Source of the DNA: Bremia lactucae
Lineage: Eukaryota; Oomycota; Peronosporomycetes; Peronosporales; Peronosporaceae
Length of the DNA: 39,343 nt
Direction of reading: 5' to 3'
NCBI RefSeq assembly: GCF_004359215.1
Contig: NC_090628.1
Span: forward strand, 779,258 to 818,600
Within the stretch, counting starts at the first letter, position 1, and the number at the start of each line of letters is the position of its first letter. The notes beneath the pieces are model-generated. The model searched no databases, was not told where the DNA came from, and saw only the letters and a list, made by a program, of their open reading frames with translations. The translations under genes were made by a program, and so were the position numbers. Shown here piece after piece: positions 30,087-39,343 of the stretch.

Positions 30087-31353
30087 ATGAGTCACAATCC
30101 ATCGAAGGAAGAGGCAGAGGAGCCTTGCTCATATACACCTCGACGTGTGGACGAGTCCCTTCGAGCTCCAAATCCGTTTCCAGAACGTGGTGTCACGGGC
30201 GTTTTAGCTACGTTACACAGGACGCCGAACCCTGAGTCCTTTGACATCACAATCCGCTCGATGAAGAGCAAAGAGCGGGCAATCCTCATAGAGGAACAAG
30301 CCCGTCGTCAGACTGCAGAGGTAGCGAAAGATGAAGCTCACAGTAAAATACCGATTCTCTCCGCTTAGTGTGGAAGAGCTTGTCAAAGAGGTCATTAGTC
30401 ACAGCTTGGCCATCTGGATCTTCGGAAGCACGGCAAGGTTGCCGGTGGAGATCGCTGCTTGCGGCGATCTTCATGAGCAATACCTTACGCCCAAGGTAAT
30501 GACGCGAGGTCAGTCTCTGACGCGTTTGTGTGATCAGGTCCGTAGGGCTTCGGTGGCCTCAATGAGGGAAATTCCGATCGTTTTGGTTTCAAACGAAACA
30601 AGGAGTGAAAACAAAGCCTCATTTGAGAACAGGGTCCACCAGGCCCGCCGACTTCGTAATATTTGGAATAGTAGAGAGTCTGCGGATAAAGGTGATGTTC
30701 GTTTGGAACGGAAGTTTCGATCGATTTCGCGAAGCTTAAGGCCAAAGGCCAGTTACTTTCGGCATTTATGCCACGAAACGAAGAAAAGCCTAGCCAATAT
30801 TTCAGTGCTTCGGTTGACTGTGCAACCATGGATTGAAGCCGCACTGAGTCTATAGATCCACCTAGTCCCACTTCTAGTGGTGGGAAGCGTCGTTTGACGC
30901 AAGTTGACCCTGGCGCTCAAGAACGTCAACGGCGTACGGGCAATCTTTACCTCAAACTCCCACGAGTTTTTAAAGAGGGGTACCACAGTCACTTCACCAG
31001 ATACTGATATTGGCCCTTACGACGAAGTCGCTTTGGAAATTTTTCCACGTGAAACTGAAGGTTCCCTTGCGCATCAAGCAGCGTGGAAGAGGGCCGAAAT
31101 TTCGATGGAAGCATTAGATGCTTTAAAGCACGAGGTGCAGCTTCTTCGTGAGAGCCTTGCTCGGGTTAAGAGCTCTTTTGAGGCGGTTCAGAACCGTCTT
31201 CTGATGCTGGAGCGTCAGCAACCTCGTTTAAAGGGTCAGGTGGACATCCTAGTGCGGATGCAGCAGTCTGTAGCACGGCCATCTTTTTCGGCGCAAGCGC
31301 CTCCATGTCCACGGGGGGGAGGGCTCCAATATGGCTTAAGCAAGCTGATGTAG
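30087..31353 (+). pseudogene. Antisense ORF (aORF) of element D
   Basis: Plus-strand frames opposite to gag-pol, placed between integrase and the 3' LTR. The first frame (30087-30368) has ATG and starts MSHNPSKEEAEEPCSYTPRR, with GVLATLHRTPNPESFDITIR further on, then shifts. A second long frame (30331-30855, 174 codons) and a third (30904-31353, 149 codons) are in the same phase as each other, separated by stops around 30853 and 30895. The last carries a clear coiled-coil-like section (SMEALDALKHEVQLLRESLA, RVKSSFEAVQNRLLMLERQQ). I first read this as gag of a plus-strand element. The LTR, polypurine tract and integrase order show it is antisense. No domain recognised. Confidence 0.5.
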
Positions 31354-31674
31354 ATCTCTGGGTGTGTACGCAGCCTGCTAAGAAGGTTTAGCGTGTAAGC
31401 TAGGCCCTTATTGGCCACGACCGTAAGCGATCAAATGAAGCGCGGGCGCATGCACAACCGCGAAACCAAATTAGTAGGTAGATTTCTAGCGTTTAATGAA
31501 ACGGTCTCCGATCGCATAAGATTTAAAACACTTGCTCTTTTTGTTTGTATTGGCTATCCGCAATCGTGTCACGTTTCATGTTTTAAGATACTTAATCGCG
31601 TCGCGACAAACTTGCTTACTTCTTTCCGAATGGTAACAGGGCTAATATCAGAAAAGTCTGTCGGCTAATTCTTC

Positions 31675-32507
31675 ACCACCAATCCCTGAGTCACGCAGTA
31701 ATATCACTAACGGAACGCGCGGTTGGGTGTGACAGTTGACATGGAATCGAGTGTAGCCTGTTGAGGCATGGCCACCGTTAAACGCAAATTCTACCAATGG
31801 GAGCATTGAACTCTAGCGCGTTGGTGTCTGAGCACACACACTGCGTAAAACGCCTTCAATGACGCGGATGACACGTTCATTTTGACCATCAGTATGTGGA
31901 TGGTCCGCGGTCCACATGTCCAATCTGGTGTCAAGCACTCAGAAAACCAATTTGCAATTTACCTGTGAAACGTGGGCCTCGATCGGAGACAATTGCAAAG
32001 GCACACCATGTTGTCGAAAACGCGATCGATGAACAGCCTTGCTGTACCCTCACCATCATGGTATTCGGTACAGTCGCTAAGTGAGCCATTTTGCTTAAAG
32101 AGTTTTTAAAGACCACTATGCCGGTTTTATCGGCCGAATCTTTCGGTAGGTCGAATACAGAATACATACTAATGAACTCCTAACACCCTGGGGACGGGAA
32201 GACTCGCCAGTGGCGCAGCAGCATGTGCCGAGGGTTTAACCCGTTGGCACGTTACGCATGTGCGAACATATGTGCTGACCCATTTATAAAGTTTGGGCCA
32301 CCAATAACTCTGGCTGATAGAGCCGTAGGTCTTTTCTCTACCGAGATGACCACCAAGGACACTATCGTGTGCATCATAGAGGATTCGGTACTTCAAGTCC
32401 TCATCATGAGGAACGACTACGCCCAAAGAATCCGCAGCGTCCGTGCAATAAAGCAACAGGTCGCTATCGATAGAAAATCGATGAAACCTTGAACGCAAAC
32501 GTGCCAA
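31675..32507 (-). pseudogene. Integrase of element D
   Basis: The frame 32169-32507 encodes the linker and zinc-binding domain (KYRILYDAHDSVLGGHLGRE, WVSTYVRTCVTCQRVKPSAH). The frame 31931-32167 covers part of the core (LSKMAHLATVPNT, FAIVSDRGPRFTGKL, the second catalytic Asp region). Left of 31930 the core continues in broken frames to about 31675. The first catalytic Asp region (DFVxxLP) is lost at the 32169/32167 break, so it is inactive. Confidence 0.8.
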
Positions 32508-32599
32508 CGATTCAGTGCTCTTTAGAGCTCGTACCAGAATTTCACACTGCTCATCCTGGGCGTAACCGGGACGTATTAATTCAGTAATGAATGAAATTA

Positions 32600-32960
32600 T
32601 AGTCGTTAAATGAGAGAGCCCATAAATCGGCCTGCGTGATACGCATCAGCCGAAGCATTCTGCCAGCCAGGCTTATACTTCACCTCGAAGTTGTAGTCGG
32701 CGAAGAAGGACAGCCATCGAGCCATTATCTGTGAGAGATGGGTCGACTAAGTTGCAGTGCGTAACGACGCGTGATCAGTATATATCACAAATGGCTTACA
32801 GCCTAGCAGATGAACTCTGAATTTGACAAGAGCATATTTCATTGCAAATAACTCGTTGTCATGAGCTGTATAATTCTTTTTGCAAGCTTTAAGCTGTCTA
32901 GACTTGAACGCAATTACACCCTCACGCCCATCAGTATCTATTTGCAACAGAGCACTGCCA
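32600..32960 (-). pseudogene. RNase H region of element D
   Basis: The 32747-32947 frame reads IAFKSRQLKACKKNYTAHDN, ELFAMKYALVKFRVHLLGCK and FVIYTDHASL. These are the conserved YxxxxxELLAVxxALxxxRxYL and YTDHxxL landmarks of Ty3 RNase H. Continuation to about 32600 is broken. Confidence 0.8.
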
Positions 32961-33079
32961 CTGGCAAAATCCGATGCGTCACAGACGACACTGAAAGGCC
33001 AATTTGGATATGTCAGTTCCGGAATCGGGGCATCGATAAGACTATTCTTATCTGCGTTTAAAAGTATTATGCTCTGTGC

Positions 33080-33757
33080 TAGTCCAGCACAATTTCGTAT
33101 CCTTTTAAAGGAGATTAGATAATGGCCTAGCCATATCAGCGTAATTTTTGCTATATTTGTGTTAATATTTGGCGAAACTCAACCACTTACGCATATTCTT
33201 TTAGTTCTTTGAAACCAGCCAATCTACTACGGCTTTTGCCTTAGCGGGATCTGTTCAAAGGCCTCGCTTTCCAATGAAGCACCCTAGAAAAAGATATTTC
33301 TTCTGCGCCAAAATGCATTGGCATACAATTTATTCGTGCGCGCACAATCGAGCAGTGCTCGTAAAAGGTCTACGTGCTTTTCACATCCGACCGAATGAGG
33401 GTTCGTGCTGGTATAGTGACAGCATTAAGCTTATTATAAGCATGTACAATGCGCCATTTACCATTTGGCTTTTTGTCACAAATGTCGGTTAGGAATGGGG
33501 AGATTTGCGCCTTAGTACCATTCCAGCTTCGTTCTTAACACGGAAGAAATCATCAATGACGTAACACTGTTCCTTTGGTAAAGGCCACTGTCGTGTGATA
33601 CAGTATTTCGTTCCCGGAACCAAGTCAATTTCATGACGAACACCTCTATTCGGGGGTAAAATGATGGTGGTTTGATACATATCACATCTTGATATTCCTT
33701 AAATACGGAATAGAATGGATCCGTAGGATCTTTAAGGATCAATGATCCACTCCGCAC
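33080..33757 (-). pseudogene. Reverse transcriptase of element D, catalytic core deleted
   Basis: The N-terminal fingers are readable in two frames (DPFYSVFKEYQDVI; NRGVRHEIDLVPGTKYCITR, QWPLPKEQ). After a decayed stretch (NGKWRI-like at about 33460) the sequence jumps at about 33390-33430 straight to the post-catalytic region (EKHVDLLRALLDCARTNKLY). The whole palm core, including the YxDD motif, is absent. Confidence 0.75.
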
Positions 33758-34626
33758 ACTAAGCGCAGCTTTTGTGTCCTCCAGGGCAGGTTTGGCCAGA
33801 ATCGACGATCACTTTAAGTCAATCGTTGATCGGATGACCACCATCTCAGATTAGTCGCCAGTATTTGGGGCTCAACTCCCCGTCATTCATAGAAATTTCG
33901 TCTAGCTCAAAAAGAGCATGTAATGAAGGGATTACCGCAAGGCTAACTTCTCTTTCGATGTTACCGGTAACACCGTTACAAGCGTAAGCAATGTATCGCT
34001 CGTATCACTTGTGAGGGTGTAAACGCTTCGCGTCTCTCCTGTCTCAGAGTAGTGACACTACGCCGCTAAGAGGCCGGGACATTCACGTCTCCATATATTG
34101 GATCTTTACCAGCGCTGGTGTCTAATTTAACATCCGACGAGGAGTTAGGTAGCTCAACTTTCTTGTCCAGATACCGGTTACGTGTCACTTTACATGCATT
34201 AGAAGGGTTTGACCTAAAATGCCCTGGCGAACCGCCAATAGTGTCACTACGGACTCTCAGTATGGCGCCACCTCGGCTGACCACACTCGGTGGACTTAGA
34301 CGTGTCACTCCACGTATCTTACGGATAGTACACCCTACATGACTCGTCCTTAGGTCTACAAATGCTTTCAGCATTCAGTATATCGTTATTACAACTAGTG
34401 TCACTCGAAGAAATACGCCATTATCCAGCATTCCACCAGGCCTTCGACTCCTACGACGCATTGCATGTCCATTCACAGGACCAAGAGTGCCGTTCCACTT
34501 CCTTATTCTCTAAGTCGGACTCAACATTCGTGTTTTCAACATTAAAGTTTATTAACTCAGGCATTCCAATGTCTAAAACACTGATATTTTTAGTCAGTGA
34601 ATCGCGCCAATAGCGCAACAAAAGCG

Positions 34627-34854
34627 CTATCGGCGCTTTTGTTGCGTAGCAAAGGAGGGTTCATGACTTTTCAAAACCTTGCCAGGATCATTGCGCGTGG
34701 CGCTTAAGGTCTTAGACCTCCAACCAATCCATGGCTCGAGGCTTTCAAGCCAGGCCATACCAAGGATGATATTATATCTCGAATCCAAATCAAGGACGAG
34801 ACAGCATTCCACACAGTCATAGTCTATAAATTTCATACCTATGTTCAACGGCAC
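34627..34854 (-). pseudogene. Protease fragment of element D
   Basis: A 75-codon frame with CVECCLVLDLDSRYNIILGM and AWLESLEPWIGW, the C-terminal half of a Ty3 retropepsin (ILGMxWLxxxxPxIDW). The active-site D-S/T-G lies upstream and is not visible. About 33.76-34.6 kb between this and reverse transcriptase is linker with a broken frame at 34066-34374. A short perfect inverted repeat (GCGCCAATAGCGCAACAAAA / TTTTGTTGCG) lies near 34606-34646. Confidence 0.7.
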
Positions 34855-35229
34855 TAGTCTTAGTAGCTAAGCGAACAGTGATTGTATCACTTTCATGCGC
34901 TTTAAGCACCTCAACGAATTGCTGATTTTCCTTCAAGGAGAAGACCTCGATTATAATTGCAAGACGCTCATGAGTCAATTAACATTGACCCCCCTGGCCT
35001 ATCAAAGCCCTTCACGGTCGCCTGAGCGACTAACAAGCCAGGCTTGTACTCACGCCCCGTGCCATAACGCACCGAGCTCATTGGGGCTGTCCTGTTTACT
35101 CTCATCTCCTAGAGGTTCAACAGAGCCTAGGTCTTTTCCAGTAGGGCGCCTCGCACCAACTGAGTATCGACGTTTTCCCGCACCGTACCAGATTTCTGGT
35201 ATAGGTCGGAATCGGTGCACTTTCGAGCT

Positions 35230-36228
35230 TTAAGCGTATTGCGTAGGAAGCAGGCTGAACGTAAATGTTTCGTGCTTCCGCACGCACATATAACATCTAC
35301 GGATGTTCTTGTACTGTTTCACAGCTTGACAAGTCTCTTCTCCTTCCTCATCGAGGCTTAGATCCATGGATTTCGGTCTATTAGACGATTCCCATGTGCT
35401 CAAAGAGCGTGTACTGTAAATAGGCGTGCTAACACGAGTAGACTTAAAGTCGAACTCAGCGCTTAGCGCTATGCAACTGCCTCTTCGAAGGTAGCATGAT
35501 GAGATCGGAATTATTTCGTTTGGGCATCGCCCGCATTGAGACCCCCCATAAAGACTGTTACGACAATTGCATTTAAGCACCGAAGCTTAATGCATATATG
35601 CGATCATAGCTCTCAACTCCTGGACATAGTCTCCTAGGGTTTTTTATCCCTGTCGAGTCGCCATGAGCCGTGATGGCATGCGAAAAAACTGACCAGGCGG
35701 TGGTCAGCGGCCTGGTCAGGTTTTTCGCATGCCATCACGGCTAAACAAAAGATGCTGGTCATTTCTTGTTTCAGCAAATCTCATGAAGGAAAAGCGTCTA
35801 CTGCACGATAGTGCCCACTCAATAGCTCTACCTCCGAGCTTGGAAATGGTCATGGCCACTTTTTGCCGATCTGTTAAGAACAAGGCGGAGTCAATGGACA
35901 TTTTCATCTGCTCAATCGAAAAAAAAGGTTTCAAAAAACTTTTCCCTTAAAAGTCTTCACACTGACAACTAGAGAGCAAACCTTAGGCTCCGAATCGGGT
36001 ACAGAGATTTACCGAGTTGGCATAGATGCCGCTAGGTGATCTTGAACCTGTCCGAACAGGGATGATTTATAATGCATAAAGGCTTCAAGCCTTGCGTGCA
36101 GAACCTCCGGTCCTTGGGACATGATAAATTCGATATGTTCAAGCCCAAACAAAGTTTTAAGCTTGTCATACGCTGTGCGTTGTGCCTTTGAAAATTCCGG
36201 AAACGTTTCTATTTCAGTTAAGGCTTAG
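35230..36228 (-). pseudogene. Gag of element D
   Basis: The N-terminal part is open from about 36228 to 36018 (FPEFSKAQRTAYDKLKTLFG, EVLHARLEAFMHYKSSLFGQ). Then 35716-35934 holds the Retrotrans_gag core start (ALFLTDRQKVAMTISKLGGR, AIEWALSC). Left of a hairpin the core resumes (FFRMPSRLMATRQG, DYVQELRAMIAY at about 35600-35690). 35230-35580 holds the end with a decayed zinc-knuckle-like CYMCVRKHETF. It is broken by stops and by the inverted duplication at 35666-35742. Confidence 0.7.
35666..35742. repeat. Long hairpin: 33-bp inverted repeat in gag
   Basis: Arm 1 is 35666-35698 (AGCCGTGATGGCATGCGAAA...), arm 2 is 35710-35742, one mismatch in 33 bp, 11-base loop. The left arm reads as genuine gag on the minus strand, so the right arm is an inverted duplicate of it. 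Confidence 0.9.
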
Positions 36229-36275
36229 TCTTATATAGCTGACTTAGGCATAGATTGACTAGGAGTGCTACTAGG

Positions 36276-36753
36276 TGAAGCGGAGCTACGTCACTCCCTA
36301 AGTCAGAGGAAGACTTATCGACTTAAAGCGTCTCTTAGTTCTATATAACTAATAGGTTTAACAGCTCAGAGATTAGTACAAGCTCTTAAAGCTAAGTGAA
36401 AATAGATCAAGGGATTCAGCGGTTCGTTGAACCAAGTGGCAACTAGTTCGAAGGTATGTACTTTAGAAAGGCTTCTATCTCTCACAGATCAATGCGCAAG
36501 CCTTAGAAAAGCACTAGACGCTTTAAGATCAGAAGGAAACTGAACATTATTTACTTAGAAAAATCTAAAACTTTACTCTAGCTAATTTAAAAATAGATTT
36601 CGGCCGACAGATTTATATCTAGCGGCTGCCACGTATGTTACCCATAATAAATGGGACTTTAGTAATTATCGAGCTTTCAATAGAGCAAAAGGGTGTTTTA
36701 CCCATTGGTGTAAGTGTTCCAAAACAACGTTTCACCAACTGATGTGTGCCGCA
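36276..36753 (-). repeat. 5' LTR, family C (element D)
   Basis: 478 bp. On the minus strand it starts TGCGGCACACATCAGTTGG and ends CGTAGCTCCGCTTCA, followed after CC by the primer-binding-site-like TAGTAGCACTCCTAGTCAATC. It is the counterpart of 29461-29918. Confidence 0.75.
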
Positions 36754-38366
36754 TTGCACAGCAAAGGTATCCTTTGAGCGCAGAAATGGCCTTTTCCGCA
36801 TTGCGGCATTGTATAACCTCATCACTGCAATTATCACTTTGTCTTGAAATGACTTAAACCTTGCTACGAGAGCCGCTGTAACACAAAGGCCAACGCACTG
36901 CTATAAATGAGGTGGATGAGTGTTTAGACAAATTCCTCTATAAAACGTTAAGCCTGTAGTAGCCTTCGTAAGTAGGCGAAGGAATTCCTTCAGCACCTAA
37001 GATGCACTTACCTTACGAGGTGCGCCTCGCGGAGTCAGATTTAGTTAGGGATTACTGTGGAACAATCATTATTGTGAGGTCGGTCGCAAGCTTGGTTTTA
37101 AAATTTCGGGCGTTAAACATGTAGTTTGGAGTACGGATGAAGCGCGCAACGCGCAACTACTTATTTTAAAGTCCAAGTTGTATGTGCGATCCTTATTTAT
37201 GAGAATTTCATTGAAAAGCGAAACGTAAGCTATATAAATTGTTTTTATTTCTATGGCTTCAGACTGACTTCCTTAGCCCCTTTATATATAATGGGTTGCG
37301 CGCGCTTTGCGACGACAATTGTAACAATTCGAGATCGTCAGCACGTTTGCACGCATGCTCTACCAAGCTTATGTTGTTCCTATTATCCATGCGTGGCCAT
37401 TTATTAGACCCAAGCTTGTATTCATGCCAAAAAACTGCCGCCAAGACGGATACGATTGTTTTTAGGACGACAGCAGGAATTGTTGATAATAAAAGCTAAT
37501 TTTGTGAAGTAAGAAAGGTGAAAACGTGTCAAAGCTGTAAGAGCGGTTCTAATGTAGCATAACTAGAACTCTCATGCAGCTATTTCTATTTGAAGTTGAC
37601 ACAAAATCATTTTAAAGAGTGCCAGTGCAAACGGGCGCTTCTGAAGCGACCTCGCACTACAAAGCACACACCTTAGGGCACAGCGAGGTAGTTCGTGGGC
37701 GCCTAAGGCGACCTTAAACAACGAGCTTGTACATTAAGTGACATCACGGAAGCGGTCTTCTCGTAAGCCATGTATACTAGGACGTAAATTTAAGACCTAT
37801 ATATTATATACAGGGAGCCGCTACTCACTACTCACTTTTCGCTTACCACCGCTCACCCACCACTTATAAGAACTGAGATTGGCCGGTTAAATTATTAGAA
37901 CTGAACACTACTTTCGCTCGCGTTCCGTCGAACGCTCATTATTAATAGAAATACTCACATCATTCAGAACACCACTTAAATCAGCACGGATCGTTACCAA
38001 AAACTTATCAACACCACCTATGCTAGTCTAGAATTACGCGTGCTGCTATAAATTAACTTTTTGCTGATGAGGCTAAACTGTGACTGTTCTGCACACTAGG
38101 CGAGTTTGGAACAAGAAAGAAGGCGGAATCAAAGTTGTTACTTTGCAAGAGTTCATGCGCTTCAAAAGCGGCAGCAAGCTCCGCATTTAATCAACGCATA
38201 TGTGTTCGAGCTTGACGTATGACAGGCTGTTTGTTAAATGCAGTTCTACGTGTTGAACAAGAAGGTCACTACGCAGTTGAAGTTGACATCTACAATTGCA
38301 ATCACGAACCTTTTACCGACTTAGCCGTTCATCCGCAAGGACGCGCGCTGACAGAAGATGTGACAG
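36754..38366. other. Gene-poor stretch without recognisable content
   Basis: No convincing coding frame; the longest frames are under 90 codons and unlike any family I know. About 37.62-37.86 kb has short inverted GC-rich words (GGGCGCTTCTGAAGCGACC, GGGCGCCTAAGGCGACC) and a TATA-like ACCTATATATTATATACAGGG followed by a CACT-rich repeat, which might be an LTR or promoter scrap. About 38.1-38.36 kb has a decayed-looking coding texture I cannot assign. Confidence 0.4.
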
Positions 38367-38806
38367 TGTAACGGGATGTATCGCTACATGAAACTAACAC
38401 TTAAAGGTTGTTAAGTAATATATTATCGAAAAGGTAGATTATATTTGGAGAATATTACTTTACATGGTAAAATTCTTAAATCTTATCCATTGGTATATAT
38501 ATAGACCATTATAGCTACTTCCTCCGCGATCCAGTCAGCGCTGGACGCGCGCAAAGAGAGAGATTGATAAGCCTTTATTACGTGTTTTGTATCAATTAAT
38601 AATTAGGTTAGTATTAAATAGATAGAAACAGAAGAACTTAATTACATTAATACAGTTTTCTTCTAGCCCTCTTTAAAGCAAGTGTTTCAAATAGTCTTCC
38701 TCTGCACGTACTAGTGTACGTGAAGTGACGTGAGGCACCACTCGCACTGAGGCAGTGCGAAGTGGAATTGTACTGAAGCAGTACAAGTCAGTAGTGCCCC
38801 GTTACA
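38367..38806 (+). repeat. Solo LTR, family A, with GACAG target-site duplication
   Basis: 440 bp from TGTAACGGGATGTATCGCT to GTGCCCCGTTACA. GACAG stands immediately on both sides (38362-38366 and 38807-38811). Neither side has a polypurine tract or primer binding site, so it is a solo LTR left by LTR-LTR recombination. Confidence 0.9.
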
Positions 38807-39081
38807 GACAGGGTCACAGCAGCTCACAGAAAAAATTCTAAACTGTTATATATTGAGATCTTTTAGCAGTCTAACTACAATAATTAAATTAGGCTACTAA
38901 ATGCTACTAATCTAGACGTACTAAATATCAATACACCGTACTTGAGGTGCCGACACGTGTCATTCGTATCTATCTGAGTCATAACGATAACCCAGCTATA
39001 TTCCCTGATGTACTGATACACATCGCGACTAACACATAGTCAAAATATGCTTAGTGTGTCAGTATATCATTCATCGACTGA

Positions 39082-39343
39082 TACAGTCACCACAACAACA
39101 GACGTCACGACGCCAACGGGCATATCGAAAAAACATCACTTGAGCTGTCAAACACCGTGCGTGATGACCCACCGGATACTATGACATCCTCTCCAAGAGA
39201 AGCAGCTCACCAGGACGCAAACAACGCTGATGCGAAAGATCATGAGCGAAATAACCTGCTCGGCAAGCTGCGTCGCAGAGCTTCACGCAACGCGCTGCTT
39301 AACCATCACTCAATAAGAAGCCACGTGCTGTGTCAGCTCTGCG
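39082..39343 (+). CDS. Open frame running off the window end, unknown
   Basis: The frame is open from after a stop at 39079-39081 to the window end. The first ATG is at 39181 (MTSSPREAAHQDANNADAKD, then LLGKLRRRASRNALL). Hydrophilic, Ala/Asp/Arg-rich. It may be the start of a gene or of a retroelement gag. No family recognised. The upstream 38.81-39.08 kb is AT-rich with no assignable content. Confidence 0.3.

Larger units (their letters stand above)
29461..36753 (-). mobile_element. Ty3/gypsy element D with LTR family C, full layout, decayed
   Basis: Direct LTR repeats lie at 29461-29918 and 36276-36753. In minus-strand order: 5' LTR, primer binding site (about 36254-36273), gag (36228-35230), protease (about 34860-34627), reverse transcriptase (33757-33080), RNase H (about 32960-32600), integrase (32507-31675), plus-strand antisense ORF (30087-31353), polypurine tract (29919-29936), 3' LTR. 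About 7.3 kb. Every coding part has stops or frameshifts. No clear target-site duplication (CAGCG left, TTGCA right). Confidence 0.8.

Noticed and set aside
30087..30368. N-terminal gag of a plus-strand element
   Set aside because: The nearest LTR's polypurine tract and the integrase order (minus strand, 31675-32507) place this frame in the 3' region of element D, antisense to its gag-pol.
30485..30871. 128-codon minus-strand frame as a gene
   Set aside because: It lies over the antisense ORF of element D, shows no domain, and codon texture fits better as a shadow of the plus frame.
36754..36758. Target-site duplication of element D
   Set aside because: The right flank is TTGCA and the left flank CAGCG; no match, so either the ends are misplaced or the flanks have decayed.
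1..39343. CRISPR arrays, tRNA or rRNA genes
   Set aside because: No evenly spaced direct repeats with unique spacers, no cloverleaf-like or rRNA-like sequence noticed; a dedicated scan (tRNAscan-SE, Infernal) was not possible here.

Overview
The window looks like nuclear DNA of an oomycete, most likely a Peronosporales plant pathogen (Phytophthora or downy-mildew type). The evidence is: protein-coding genes with few, very short GT-AG introns (49 to 85 bp); a start-site sequence resembling the oomycete Inr just upstream of a start codon; intergenic DNA made almost entirely of decayed, nested Ty3/gypsy LTR retrotransposons; and protein types common in these genomes. The species cannot be fixed from the sequence alone. 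I see no rRNA, tRNA, CRISPR array or bacterial-style operon.

Layout. 1-20.0 kb is a retroelement graveyard. It holds the 3' end of a plus-strand Ty3 element (1-1602), a 5'-truncated second element (about 1.6-5.48 kb), a copia scrap (5.48-5.95 kb), a third element's 3' end (5.95-7.03 kb) whose LTR is split by a roughly 1 kb insertion carrying a short secreted-type ORF, reverse transcriptase/RNase H, protease and gag fragments (8.6-12.1 kb), a plus-strand RNase H-integrase-LTR remnant (12.3-15.25 kb), and a nearly intact-ended minus-strand element (16143-19939). That last element has matching CCAAA target-site duplications and sits inside the gag of a relative.

20.09-27.07 kb is a gene island with four real genes: a four-exon 3-hydroxyacyl-CoA dehydrogenase NAD-binding protein (minus), an intronless BAHD-like acyltransferase (plus, divergent from the first), a four-exon secretory-pathway DnaJ chaperone (minus), and an intronless GLUT-like sugar transporter (minus).

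27.3-39.3 kb returns to repeats. It holds copies of the insertion seen at 7 kb, LTR/gag scraps, a complete-layout but decayed minus-strand Ty3 element (29461-36753), and a solo LTR with GACAG target-site duplications (38367-38806).

The most interesting signal is architectural. In at least five Ty3 copies from three LTR families, the stretch between integrase and the 3' LTR carries a long open frame on the strand opposite to gag-pol. It starts beside the polypurine tract and, in three copies, ends in coiled-coil-like sequence. The best copy (complement 112-1110) is 333 codons with one in-frame TAG. I call it the aORF. I know of antisense ORFs at this position in some plant Ty3 lineages, but not of a description in oomycetes.
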